Assembly (NCBI GenBank): GCA_030066885.1
Contig: JASJAT010000053.1
Coordinates: 1 to 42,682, forward strand
Length of the DNA stretch: 42,682 nt
Source: Arenicellales bacterium
GTDB taxonomy: Bacteria > Pseudomonadota > Gammaproteobacteria > Arenicellales > JAANXG01
Reading direction: 5' to 3'
The position numbers and the translations under genes were made by a program. The notes beneath the pieces are model-generated. The model saw only the letters and a program-made list of their open reading frames with translations. It did no database searches and was not told where the DNA came from. Below, piece by piece: positions 33,837 through 42,573 of this stretch; position 1 is the stretch's first letter, and every line of letters starts with the position of its first letter.

Positions 33837-35753
33837 ATGAACCGAAACAAGGTCGTTAATGCCAAAGAAGCGATTCAACTAATACGCGATGGTGACACGT
33901 TGGCAACCGGAGGCTTCGTGGGCATCGGTTTTCCGGAAGGGCTGGCGATCGCATTGGAGCAAAGGTTCCGCGAAACCGGTACACCCCGTGACCTGACCTT
34001 GGTCTATGCTGCGGGACAGGGAGACGGAAAAGGAAGAGGGGTGGACCACTTGGGGCATGCGGGTTTGCTGAAAAGGGTAATCGGTGGCCATTGGGGTTTG
34101 GCACCGCGATTACAAAAACTCGCCTTAGACAATGACATCGAAGCATACAATCTTCCCCAGGGAGTAATCTCCCATCTGTTTCGCGATATCGCCGCCGGCA
34201 AACCCGGCACGTTAACCCGGGTGGGGTTGGATACCTTTGTTGATCCACGTCAAACCGGCGGCAAAATCAATAGCCGAACTGTCGAAGATCGGATTTCGCT
34301 ACTGGAAATCGATGGACAGGAGTACCTGTTTTACAAGGCGTTGCCGATCAACGTCGCTTTTCTGCGTGGGACCAGTGCAGATCCTGCGGGAAATATCAGC
34401 ATGGAAAGGGAAGCATTGACACTTGAGATGCAGGCCATCGCTATGGCTACTCATAATTCCGGCGGTATCGTCATCGTACAGGTTGAACGCATCGCCGAAG
34501 CCGGCAGTCTGTCCAGCCGGGACGTGAAGATTCCGGGCGTTCTGGTCGATGCTGTGGTTATCGCGGAGCCCGAACACCATTGGCAGACGTTCACCACACC
34601 ATACAATCCCGCTTACAGCGGTGAAATCAGAGTCCCCCTCGAGTCGGTTCCACCTTTGTCTCTCAACCCGAGAAAAGTCATTGCGCGCCGCGCCGCATTC
34701 GAACTGAAACCCAACATGGTTGTTAATCTCGGGATCGGGATGCCCGAGGGGATTGCCAATGTTGCTCAGGAGGAAGGCTTGCTCGACCTCGTAACTCTAA
34801 CCGCCGAACCTGGCGTTATCGGTGGGCTTCCGGCGAGCGGTCTTGATTTTGGAGCCGCAGTGAACACTCAGGCTATTGTCGACCAACCCTCTCAGTTCGA
34901 CTTTTACGATGGTGGTGGTCTGGACATCGCTTTTCTCGGAATGGCCCAGGTGGATGCCAAAGGAAATGTAAATGTCAGTAAATTTGGCCCGAAACTGGCT
35001 GGTGCCGGGGGCTTTATCAACATCAGTCAAAACGCCAGGCAACTGGTCTTCACCGGCACTTTCATGGCCGGTGGCGACGTCAGGATTAGCGGCGGTCGAA
35101 TCAATATTCAAAAAGAGGGCTCACAACGAAAGTTTATAAAAGAGGTTGAGCATCGCACGTTTAGCGGCAAACTGGCAGCAAGGCGCGGCCAAAGGGTCCT
35201 GTATGTTACGGAACGATGTGTGTTTGATTTAACCCTGGAAGGAATCCGGCTTATCGAAGTCGCGCCCGGCCTCGACATCGACTCCGACATTCTTGCCCAT
35301 ATGGATTTTGAACCGATTGTTAGCAACCAACTTGAGACGATGGACTCCCGGCTGTTTTTTCATGAGCCCATGGAACTTCTCAAGCAAGTCACCGATCGTC
35401 CTTTGTCGGACCGATTGAGTTACGACGCCGACAACAATCTTTTCTTTGTCAATTTCGAAGGTATGTCGATTACCAACACGGATACTATCGATACTATCAG
35501 GGAGGAAGTAGTGGCGCGGTTAGAAGGGATAGGTCATAAGGTAAAGGCAATTGTCAACTACGATAACTTCTATATTTCTACCGAGTTGCTTGATACGTAT
35601 ACCGCGATGGTAAGCGAACTTGTCGAAAGGTTTTATCTTGACGTTACTCGCTACAGTACCAGTTCATTTCTAAGATTAAAGTTGGGCAGAGCCTTGGAGG
35701 ATCGTGGCGTTGCGCCCCATATCTTCGAAACCCATGTAGATGACACCGAATAA
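33837..35753 (+). CDS. Acyl-CoA:acetate/3-ketoacid-type CoA-transferase (fused subunits) with an extra C-terminal domain
   Basis: 638 residues, ATG start. Residues 1-520 match single-chain family I CoA-transferases (propionate/acetoacetate type, YdiF-like). The first half has [18 protein letters not shown] and [15 protein letters not shown]. The second half has [16 protein letters not shown] and the catalytic Glu324 in [15 protein letters not shown], where a gamma-glutamyl-CoA thioester forms. Residues from about 525 are an extension of roughly 110 residues not present in the approximately 520-530-residue enzymes. It contains [22 protein letters not shown] and [19 protein letters not shown]. 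The fusion partner is not named here. It moves CoA between short acyl groups in the cytoplasm. No operon partner is obvious. Confidence 0.9.
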   Translation: MNRNKVVNAKEAIQLIRDGDTLATGGFVGIGFPEGLAIALEQRFRETGTPRDLTLVYAAGQGDGKGRGVDHLGHAGLLKRVIGGHWGLAPRLQKLALDNDIEAYNLPQGVISHLFRDIAAGKPGTLTRVGLDTFVDPRQTGGKINSRTVEDRISLLEIDGQEYLFYKALPINVAFLRGTSADPAGNISMEREALTLEMQAIAMATHNSGGIVIVQVERIAEAGSLSSRDVKIPGVLVDAVVIAEPEHHWQTFTTPYNPAYSGEIRVPLESVPPLSLNPRKVIARRAAFELKPNMVVNLGIGMPEGIANVAQEEGLLDLVTLTAEPGVIGGLPASGLDFGAAVNTQAIVDQPSQFDFYDGGGLDIAFLGMAQVDAKGNVNVSKFGPKLAGAGGFINISQNARQLVFTGTFMAGGDVRISGGRINIQKEGSQRKFIKEVEHRTFSGKLAARRGQRVLYVTERCVFDLTLEGIRLIEVAPGLDIDSDILAHMDFEPIVSNQLETMDSRLFFHEPMELLKQVTDRPLSDRLSYDADNNLFFVNFEGMSITNTDTIDTIREEVVARLEGIGHKVKAIVNYDNFYISTELLDTYTAMVSELVERFYLDVTRYSTSSFLRLKLGRALEDRGVAPHIFETHVDDTE

Positions 35754-35985
35754 CCGTTCAGGAGTAGTTGCATCGCGCGATAGATTCGGTAGATTGGTGG
35801 GGTGAAAAACTTTAGGGCCTGATTCAAGTAAAGGACGACTTTGAGAATGACGTCGGCCATTCGTTCTAACTTTTACCAGTGGCCGCTCTTGGGCCGTTCA
35901 GAGCCGCTACCCCAACTTGGTGGTCCATGGCACGTTGCCGTATGCTAGAAAGCCGAATTATTCTGTTTGCTGAAGAGTTATTGCA

Positions 35986-36843
35986 ATGATCACAATTGAT
36001 CGTATTACTCCTGCGATAGGTGCAGAAATATTTGGGATCGATTTCTCTCAACCGATTCCTTCCGACGTACATGATCAAATTTATGAAGTACTTCTCGAAA
36101 GTCTGGTGATACTTGTGCGTGATGCGAATATTAGCCCGGAGGCCCATATTAACTTCGCCAAAGCGTTTGGTGACCTGGATGATCCCCACCCGCTTTATCC
36201 CCATGTCAAAGGGTTTGAGAACATTGTTCTACTAGAAAATGATTCGGGAGTACCACCGGATACAAACAGTTGGCATACCGATTTGACCTTCAAGGCTGAG
36301 CAACCGTTTGCTTCTATTTTAGTGGCACGCGATGTCCCTCCAACGGGAGGCGATACGATGTGGTCGAGTTGTTATGCTGCCTATGATCGCTTGCCTGAGG
36401 GCATGAAGAACGACTTAGAAAATCTACAAGCCATTCATGACCTGGGCGACTTTCGGAACAGCTTTACTGATACTAAAGATAAAAAGTTGGCTGTCGAAAA
36501 GTTAAATGAAAGTGTAAGTCGATTCGGGCACAATATCCGGCCACTGGTTTGTAAACATCCAGTGACGGGTCGAAAATTTTTAAATTTTAACGAAGCGTTT
36601 GTGACCCATATTGTTGGCAAAACCACGAATGAAGCCAACGCCTTAAAGACCTATCTTGCCAACCATATGAACAAGCCCGAGGACCAGATGCGATGGCGTT
36701 GGTCAAATGGAGACCTAGCCATGTGGGATAACAGGGTAACGATGCACTATGCGGTTGCGGATTACCTGCCACAACGCCGGTGTATGAACAGAATAACAGT
36801 GATTCACGATCGTAGGGAAAGGATTTCAAATCAAGCTGCGTGA
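35986..36843 (+). CDS. TauD/TfdA-family Fe(II)/2-oxoglutarate dioxygenase
   Basis: 285 residues, ATG start. The non-heme iron facial triad is intact: His97-x-Asp99 (SWHTDLTF) and distal His254 (VTMHYAVADY). Arg269 (RCMNRITV) is placed to bind 2-oxoglutarate. The N-terminus (IGAEIFGIDFSQPI) and the G-x-x-x-x-H-P segments fit the family, whose members hydroxylate taurine, sulfonates, 2,4-D or other small acids so that the product breaks down. A sulfonate-specific assignment is not supported by any ssu/tau transporter nearby. Monocistronic: 232 bp follow the CoA-transferase, and a long gene-free gap lies downstream. Confidence 0.93.
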   Translation: MITIDRITPAIGAEIFGIDFSQPIPSDVHDQIYEVLLESLVILVRDANISPEAHINFAKAFGDLDDPHPLYPHVKGFENIVLLENDSGVPPDTNSWHTDLTFKAEQPFASILVARDVPPTGGDTMWSSCYAAYDRLPEGMKNDLENLQAIHDLGDFRNSFTDTKDKKLAVEKLNESVSRFGHNIRPLVCKHPVTGRKFLNFNEAFVTHIVGKTTNEANALKTYLANHMNKPEDQMRWRWSNGDLAMWDNRVTMHYAVADYLPQRRCMNRITVIHDRRERISNQAA

Positions 36844-37669
36844 TGGTCCGTTCCTACCTTTAAAGCTGACAGATTGCTGGAAAGCTATTTATCTTTCTCT
36901 TATATTGAATCGATAGACCCTGAACGGTCTGTGTGCACCGTTTCAAGCTGTAATTAGAAGGTATGGGAAAGACTTAATCCGTAGTGTAGTAATATAGCTG
37001 ACGGAGGGTAAGTCGCTCACCTATCGTAAGCAGGTCGCGATAAGCTGCGGTGGTCGGAAGCAGACATCGCGGTTGCAGGTTTTTCTAGTTGGTTCTAAAA
37101 AATTATGCTTGTCACTGGTGAGGTCATCCATGACCAAAAAGCAGTCCTAAGTAGACACCAGGACACCCCCTCTGCCCCCCACGCAATAAGGCTGAGTCTG
37201 TGTTGTAGATTTTGACGACTGAACAAACCTAGTACCAAGTAATAGAAAGCAAATGATGTGCCAATGAGCTCGTATTAGCGAGACTCCGTAGCAAACAATT
37301 TCCTAAAACGAACTTCTCGATTTAGCTTTAAGTGAAAGAACAGATAGTGTGTAAATGTTTGTTAACATCCAGTTAACTAACGTTATCGATCCGACCTATT
37401 GATCAATGCTGAGTTTAGAGTAGAAAGGCTGGTGCTGAATGCCTGCAACGAGTCGGTAGCTGCCTGTTAGAAAATGCTTATATTATCTACTCCCGATTGC
37501 TAGCTAACCGTCTGCTTGTGCCCAACTCCGGTCATTCGTCCGCAAGACCTTAACAAGCTGCTCCATACCTTAGGCGCACAACGATCAGATGTGGTCGAAG
37601 CAGACATTTAGAAAATTACGCTTTTTCAGTCACGATTTGGTGTTACGCTTTGATTCTAGTTAGGCTTGT
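36844..37669. other. 826-bp gene-free region
   Basis: No coding potential recognised. It holds an inverted repeat TTAAC-atcca-GTTAA at about 37361-37376, the shared gacctattgatcaa motif near 37395 (also at 13548) and a dispersed-repeat arm at 37451-37480 (gtcggtagctgcc). A ccccctctgccccccac C-rich tract is at about 37165-37182. Nothing else is seen. Confidence 0.4.
37451..37480. repeat. Dispersed repeat fragment (agtcggtagctgcc)
   Basis: One arm of the repeat family, preceded by the same gacctattgatcaa stretch that precedes the copy at 13616. Confidence 0.45.
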
Positions 37670-37699
37670 GTGCCACGCGAGGTGCGATTCTTGTTGCTG

Positions 37700-38101
37700 A
37701 TGGAAAACTATCGTTACACAGAGGAAATGGAGGTCAGGGATTACGAGTGCGATCTATCGGGAATTGTGAACAATGCTAACTATTTACATTACCTCGAACA
37801 CGCGCGTCATAAGTTTTTAAACGCAGTAGGAATTAGTTTTGTGGATTGGGTGGCACAGGGAGTGCACATGGTCGTTGTCCGGATAGAGCTGGATTTTTTG
37901 AACTCACTGCGGAGCGGAGACCGCTTCGTGGTGGGCGTAAACACGGAGCGGATTTCGCGTCTGCGGTTTGGGCTGTTGCAGGACATGTACCGCCTTCCAG
38001 ATCACCACGCAATTTTAAAGGCGAAAGTTATCGCGACAGTGATCAATGAAGAAGGGCGACCAGTTCTTCCAAAGACTTTAGAATCACTTCTTACAGACTG
38101 A
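37700..38101 (+). CDS. Hotdog-fold acyl-CoA thioesterase (4HBT/YbgC-like)
   Basis: 133 residues from ATG 37700; a GTG at 37670 would add ten residues. The hotdog signature is R-x-Y-E-x-D-L-S-G-I-V-N-N-A-N-Y-L-H-Y-L-E-H-A-R, with the catalytic Asp at residue 18, followed by the VVRIELDFLNSLRSGD strand typical of 4-hydroxybenzoyl-CoA/YbgC thioesterases. It hydrolyses acyl-CoA thioesters in the cytoplasm; the chain preference is unknown. The next gene (GalT-like) starts 180 bp later on the same strand, so co-transcription is possible but not demonstrated. Confidence 0.9.
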   Translation: MENYRYTEEMEVRDYECDLSGIVNNANYLHYLEHARHKFLNAVGISFVDWVAQGVHMVVVRIELDFLNSLRSGDRFVVGVNTERISRLRFGLLQDMYRLPDHHAILKAKVIATVINEEGRPVLPKTLESLLTD

Positions 38102-38281
38102 TCGATGTCTCAGCGGTACCCCTATATACTTTATCTATGAGATGGTTGGGCAATAGTACTCTTCTGTAATGCAATGCAGCACCGCTGAACCATTTTTAAG
38201 AACAGTAACAGGCAAACACACATTAGCAGAAAGGTGTAACCTTACCTTCTAGTGCTTCTGAATCGGATGGAGAACCAAATC

Positions 38282-39352
38282 ATGCCAACGGAAATGCGTG
38301 AGATTCGCATCAATCCCATCGTACCCAGTGAATCAGTGCTCATTGCTACAGTTCGGGGTTCGCGCCCCAAAAAAGCCGAGGAACTAGCGCCACGTGACTT
38401 GCGCGCCCATGTTGAGACTTGCCCATTCTGCATCGGCAACGAGGACAAGACACCGCCGACGATCCTGGCCACACCCGATGAGCACAACTGGGCCATACGG
38501 ATCGTGGAAAACCTATACCCGGTTCTCGGCGATGACCGCACCCAGCAGAGCCTAAATCTTGGTCTGCAGCAAACTATCGATGGCTACGGTCGCCACGAGG
38601 TCATCATCGACAACCCGAACCACGGCATCGCCCTATACGAGATGTCAACGCAACACCTGGCCATGTTGTTCGATACCTATCGGCAACGCATGGCAGAGCT
38701 GTATGCATCCGATCAGCGCCTGCGCTACGTTCTGGTGTTCAAGAACTTCGGTCCCGCGGCTGGCGCGAGCATACCGCACACTCATTCGCAAATCGTCGCC
38801 TTGCCGGTTGTTCCGGACAACGTGCAGTCAGAAGTTGAGTACAGCCACCGTTATTATGAGAAGCATCATAAGTGCGTATTCTGTGCACTGATCGACGAAG
38901 CGTTGACCTTCGAAACCCGCATCTATGACCGGGAGTCAGGCGAAGTCAGACGCAAGATCGACGTCGGCCAGTACGTCATCGAGCGCGGTGATAAATTTAT
39001 CGCCATTAAACCGTTTGCAAGTCGCTACGAGTGGGAGATACACATCCTGCCACTGGCGCACCAGGCGGACTTCATGAACAGTAGCCAGGAGGATCTGGAT
39101 GATTTCGCCGCCATACTGCAACGTACCATGGCTCGGTTGGATGCAGTGCTGGGAGGTGTACAGTACAACTATTTCGTACACTCCGTGCCGCATGACTCGG
39201 AACAGCAGAGCAACCTTGCAAGCTACCACTGGCACCTGGAGATCACACCTCGAACCTCGGTCCCGACTGGTTTCGAGCTGGGCTCGGGACTGTTCGTCAA
39301 TACCATTAGCCCTGAGGTCGCTGCGGAGAGGCTGAGGAATGCCGATATCTAA
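38282..39352 (+). CDS. GalT-like hexose-1-phosphate nucleotidyltransferase
   Basis: 356 residues from ATG 38282, preceded by GGAG at 38269. GTG 38252 or ATG 38267 are possible earlier starts. Zinc-binding Cys47/Cys50 (CPFCIGN) and the HIT-like active site His166-x-His168-x-Gln170 (GASIPHTHSQ) are present, with a second CVFC and the late SYHWHLEITPR. Classical GalT has His-Pro-His; His-Thr-His-Ser-Gln is closer to ADP-glucose phosphorylase-type relatives, so the donor may not be UDP-galactose. It transfers a nucleotidyl group through a uridylyl/adenylyl-histidine intermediate. No galactose genes adjoin it. Confidence 0.88.
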   Translation: MPTEMREIRINPIVPSESVLIATVRGSRPKKAEELAPRDLRAHVETCPFCIGNEDKTPPTILATPDEHNWAIRIVENLYPVLGDDRTQQSLNLGLQQTIDGYGRHEVIIDNPNHGIALYEMSTQHLAMLFDTYRQRMAELYASDQRLRYVLVFKNFGPAAGASIPHTHSQIVALPVVPDNVQSEVEYSHRYYEKHHKCVFCALIDEALTFETRIYDRESGEVRRKIDVGQYVIERGDKFIAIKPFASRYEWEIHILPLAHQADFMNSSQEDLDDFAAILQRTMARLDAVLGGVQYNYFVHSVPHDSEQQSNLASYHWHLEITPRTSVPTGFELGSGLFVNTISPEVAAERLRNADI

Positions 39353-39492
39353 ACAAAGTGGCGTTACGGTCCTAAATACCATCACCTGGAAAGTCGTCTG
39401 GAAGCTTTAGTGTCGGTAATGCATTGTCGGCTTTGGAGACCGGCTCCGCTGCCGGGCCTGAAGTTTAATAGTCGTTTAACAATGACTGCAAA

Positions 39493-39570
39493 GGGTCGAC
39501 TCCGGAAATAGCTGTAGCATCGCAGCGAAATTAGAACCCATGTCTGGCGTTAGGCTGAAAGCAGCCGCTT
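39493..39570. repeat. Dispersed intergenic repeat, hairpin-bearing type
   Basis: gggtcgactccggaaatagc, then ctgtagcatcgcagc, then atgtctggcgttaggc and gaaagcagcc. It sits in the 475-bp gap 39353-39827; the rest of the gap holds no gene. Confidence 0.65.
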
Positions 39571-39827
39571 ACCTTTCCAAGTGTTAAGAAGAGTTCGTTC
39601 TGTGCTGGGAGATGCCGCTTACAGTTAGATTGTGGAAGCATGGTCACTAAAAACTTCATGCATCTTTCTTCCTCAGTAAACGTGGGCTTGCACCTAAATA
39701 TATCGAACCCATTTCTGGCCTACTTCGATTGCCCGCTGACTGCTATGGGGATGTAGAATCAGTCACAAATTTGGTTGATTACTACTTCGGATGGAACTAC
39801 TTCATAAGGGCTTCGGTAACTAACCGG

Positions 39828-41267
39828 ATGATGAGCGGAAAAAACGTCATCGTATTTATGTCTGACGAGCACACATGTTCGGTCATGGGTGCTTACGGTA
39901 ACGATTTGGCGTACACACCAACACTGGATGAACTTGCCCAAAGCGGTGTGCGTTTCGACAACGCATATACGCCCTCACCGATCTGCATCTCAGCGCGCGC
40001 CAGTTTTGCTACTGGGACCCAAGTGTTTAAACATCGCTGCTGGTCTTCAGCTGAACCATACTACGGTCAATACCCGAGCTGGATGCATCGTCTACGTGAT
40101 CGCGGCCATGAGGTGGTATCGATTGGTAAGCTGCACTACCGCTCAGCCCGTGACGATATCGGCTTCACCGAATCCTTGCTGCCGATGTATCTGGCCAATG
40201 GCGGCGTCGGCTGGCCAAAGGCCCTGGTGCGTAAGCCTATGGCTGATTTTCCTGAAGCGGCGGAGATCGTGGCTACACTGGGCCCCGGCGAAACCGCTTA
40301 TACCCAGTACGACCGTGACATCACGGTGGCTGCGATAAACTGGCTTGAGCAAAGATCATTCGGGAACAGTAGACCCTGGGTGCTGTTCGTATCGTTCATC
40401 TGCCCGCATTTTCCATTGTCAGCACCGCAGCGGTTTTATGAACTGTACCGCAATACTGAGTTGCCTACACCTTACGATCGCAATCCGGCGACACGGTTAA
40501 GGCATCCAGTGATTGATCAGATGCGAGAATTCTGGAATTACGCTGACTATTTTGATCCGAAGACCGAAATTGAGGGGCTGAGAAATTATTACGGGCTATG
40601 CAGTTTTGTCGACGACAATATCGCACAGATATTGGAGGCGTTGAGGCGTTCGGGGCAGTGGGACCGTACACAGATCATCTATACCAGTGATCACGGAGAT
40701 ATGGTTGGTAATCACGGAATCTGGGGTAAATGCTATATGTATGAGGATTCGGTCAGGATACCCTTAACCTTTTGCGGTCTCGGAATCGAACCTGGTGTAA
40801 ATAAGACACCGGTGTCGCTGATTGATATTTCAGCGACAATCGAACACGCCGTCTGCGGACAGGCCGTCGAAGCTGCCAAACGATGGGAGAGCAGGCCATT
40901 GCAGCAGTTTGTCGGTGTTCCCGAACCTGACCGTCCAGTCTTTAGCGAATATCATGACGGCGGTAGTCCCTGTGGATTTTTCATGTTGCGCCAGGGGCCA
41001 TGGAAGTACGTATATTATTCCGAGGGTTATCCAGCCCTATTGTTCAATATAGAGTCAGATCCGCAGGAGTTAGATAATATCGCAGATCGCGCCGAATACG
41101 AGTCGAATCTGGAAGAGCTACGAACCCAACTTTACGAAATAGTCGATCCCGAAGAGGTTAACCGGCGAGCGTTTTCCGACCAAGCGATAATGATCGAATC
41201 GTTGGGTGGAATTGGTGCTATCGAGGCGATACCAACATTCAATCACACACCAGTAGAGTTTACGTGA
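39828..41267 (+). CDS. Sulfatase/phosphonate-monoester-hydrolase-like alkaline-phosphatase-superfamily enzyme
   Basis: 479 residues from ATG 39828 (39831 also ATG); the frame extends to 39729 but the sulfatase core starts with KNVIVFMSDEHT. Metal ligand Asp13 is followed by the formylglycine site C53-I-S-A-R57 (SPICISARASFATG). The usual Pro of C-x-P-x-R is Ser. Later metal ligands lie in YTSDHGDMVGNHG. No signal peptide, so it is probably cytoplasmic, as for choline-sulfatase and phosphonate monoester hydrolases. The substrate is a sulfate or phosphonate ester; no anaerobic maturase gene is in the window. It is convergent with an M19 dipeptidase. Confidence 0.9.
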   Translation: MMSGKNVIVFMSDEHTCSVMGAYGNDLAYTPTLDELAQSGVRFDNAYTPSPICISARASFATGTQVFKHRCWSSAEPYYGQYPSWMHRLRDRGHEVVSIGKLHYRSARDDIGFTESLLPMYLANGGVGWPKALVRKPMADFPEAAEIVATLGPGETAYTQYDRDITVAAINWLEQRSFGNSRPWVLFVSFICPHFPLSAPQRFYELYRNTELPTPYDRNPATRLRHPVIDQMREFWNYADYFDPKTEIEGLRNYYGLCSFVDDNIAQILEALRRSGQWDRTQIIYTSDHGDMVGNHGIWGKCYMYEDSVRIPLTFCGLGIEPGVNKTPVSLIDISATIEHAVCGQAVEAAKRWESRPLQQFVGVPEPDRPVFSEYHDGGSPCGFFMLRQGPWKYVYYSEGYPALLFNIESDPQELDNIADRAEYESNLEELRTQLYEIVDPEEVNRRAFSDQAIMIESLGGIGAIEAIPTFNHTPVEFT

Positions 41268-41319
41268 GTATAACGGTGGTCCGTGTGGGCGCTCTCTGGT
41301 CAGGTCGCAACTGTCCGGA

Positions 41320-41400
41320 TCGGATCGGTAGCTGATATCGCTACTGCGTCGCAGCAAAACTGGGTACGGTGTTCGCTCTTAACTCCAAAGCTGCCGGATC
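41320..41400. repeat. Dispersed intergenic repeat, hairpin-bearing type
   Basis: tcggatcggtagctgatatc, then CGCTACTGCGTCGCAGC, then gtgttcgctcttaactccaa and agctgcc. It lies between two convergent genes. Confidence 0.62.
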
Positions 41401-41424
41401 AATTATCGCTTATTCCAGAGCAAG

Positions 41425-41454
41425 TATTTCTGAATCGATCGTCTCTGAACGGCC
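41425..41454. repeat. End-motif repeat, copy B
   Basis: tatttctgaatcgatcgtct followed by ctgaacggcc. Related to 301-329 and 42545-42573, directly following the larger repeat at 41320, which supports their being parts of one unit. Confidence 0.42.
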
Positions 41455-41467
41455 ACAAGCGGTCATT

Positions 41468-42481
41468 TCATCTCCACACTTGCTTTGCGATACGCATGAA
41501 GTTGCCTGCGAGAATCCCACTAATTTCGTCATCTCCGAACCCTACGTCCTCCATGGCTTTTACAATCTCCGGCAGCCGGCTAATGTTCATTATCTTGACC
41601 GGACGATCATACCCCGCACCCCTCGGCCAATATGTACCATCACCTTCCTCTAGGAGGCCATCAATGACGCCGCGTCTGTTTTTTTCTTCCAACTCAGGAT
41701 CAAAGTCAAGGCAAACACCCACGTTCTCGGGACTGGTGAGTTCAGCAACGTACGCTACATGTCTGGCGATGGTCCTCGGAGACGGCTCTTCCTCACCCAG
41801 AAATAGATTGACACCGGTGATACCAACCACCCCACCGGTGTCCGCACATGCCCTGATTTGTTCGTCTGTGATGTTGCGGCCATGATCAACCAGTGATCGA
41901 GGATTGGAATGCGAAAAAATGACTGGGTGATCTGAATATTCCATAACATCCATCGTTGTGCGGTATCCAGTGTGAGAACAGTCGATCACCATGCCAACTC
42001 TGTTCATCTCCTCTATAACCTGACGCCCAAGTCTGGTGAGACCTATGTCCTCATCATGACAACCCGAGCCCATAAGATTGTTACGGTTGTAAGCAACAAC
42101 CATTTGACGAACACCAAGCCCGTAGTAGTGCTGCACCATTTCCGGCTGCCCGTTTAGTGCATTCATTCCCTCGATATCGAAAGTGATCGCCATCTTGCCC
42201 TCCACCTTGGCCGATTCAATTTCATCGAACTTAGAAATCAATCGGCAATAAGGAACTTCTAAGGGCAGGCGTTTGCGAATCGATGCCAGAACACGCTCGG
42301 CTTCCGTCCACGGTTGTGGGTCGAAATACGTGTTGACGGAAAGATAGTTGACACCAACTTCCCACCAGGGTCGCAGCAATGGTTCCAGTGGACCGTCGTG
42401 AGTTGTTTCAAAACCACAGTGGCTATCCCAGAGGGAATAGTCTTTAAAGGACATGCCATTGATTGTACCGGAGTGATCCAA
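41468..42481 (-). CDS. M19 (membrane dipeptidase) family metallopeptidase
   Basis: 337 residues. Family signatures: bridging Glu104 (TFDIEGMNAL), His170 (VIDCSHTGYRT), His191 (VIFSHSNPRSL), the YNRNNLMGSGC segment, VGVCLDFD and the closing I-x-G-x-NFMRI. The first metal motif, normally His-x-Asp, reads H21-C-G (WDSHCGFE), so one ligand is missing. Residue Glu25 or another side chain might replace it. Members hydrolyse dipeptides with L- or D-residues. No signal peptide or lipobox, so probably cytoplasmic. ATG 42481; Met10 is an alternative start. Confidence 0.88.
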   Translation of the reverse strand: MDHSGTINGMSFKDYSLWDSHCGFETTHDGPLEPLLRPWWEVGVNYLSVNTYFDPQPWTEAERVLASIRKRLPLEVPYCRLISKFDEIESAKVEGKMAITFDIEGMNALNGQPEMVQHYYGLGVRQMVVAYNRNNLMGSGCHDEDIGLTRLGRQVIEEMNRVGMVIDCSHTGYRTTMDVMEYSDHPVIFSHSNPRSLVDHGRNITDEQIRACADTGGVVGITGVNLFLGEEEPSPRTIARHVAYVAELTSPENVGVCLDFDPELEEKNRRGVIDGLLEEGDGTYWPRGAGYDRPVKIMNISRLPEIVKAMEDVGFGDDEISGILAGNFMRIAKQVWR

Positions 42482-42544
42482 TCATAAAAGACTCCTCTTA
42501 ACTACCAAGCGGCCCAATCGATAGTTGCCCGGTTCAAAGCCAGT

Positions 42545-42573
42545 ATTCTTGAATCGACTGGCTTTGAACGGCC
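42545..42573. repeat. End-motif repeat (attcttgaatcgac), copy C
   Basis: Matches 301-329 at about 23 of 29 positions. It lies upstream of the dipeptidase gene; the rest of 42482-42682 contains no gene. Confidence 0.5.

Noticed and set aside
37130-37190. Riboswitch or structured RNA in the C-rich tract upstream of the thioesterase
   Set aside because: No recognisable consensus or strong nested stems; only a simple C-rich stretch.
197-41400. CRISPR array
   Set aside because: The repeats are scattered between genes, variable in sequence and not regularly spaced with unique spacers.
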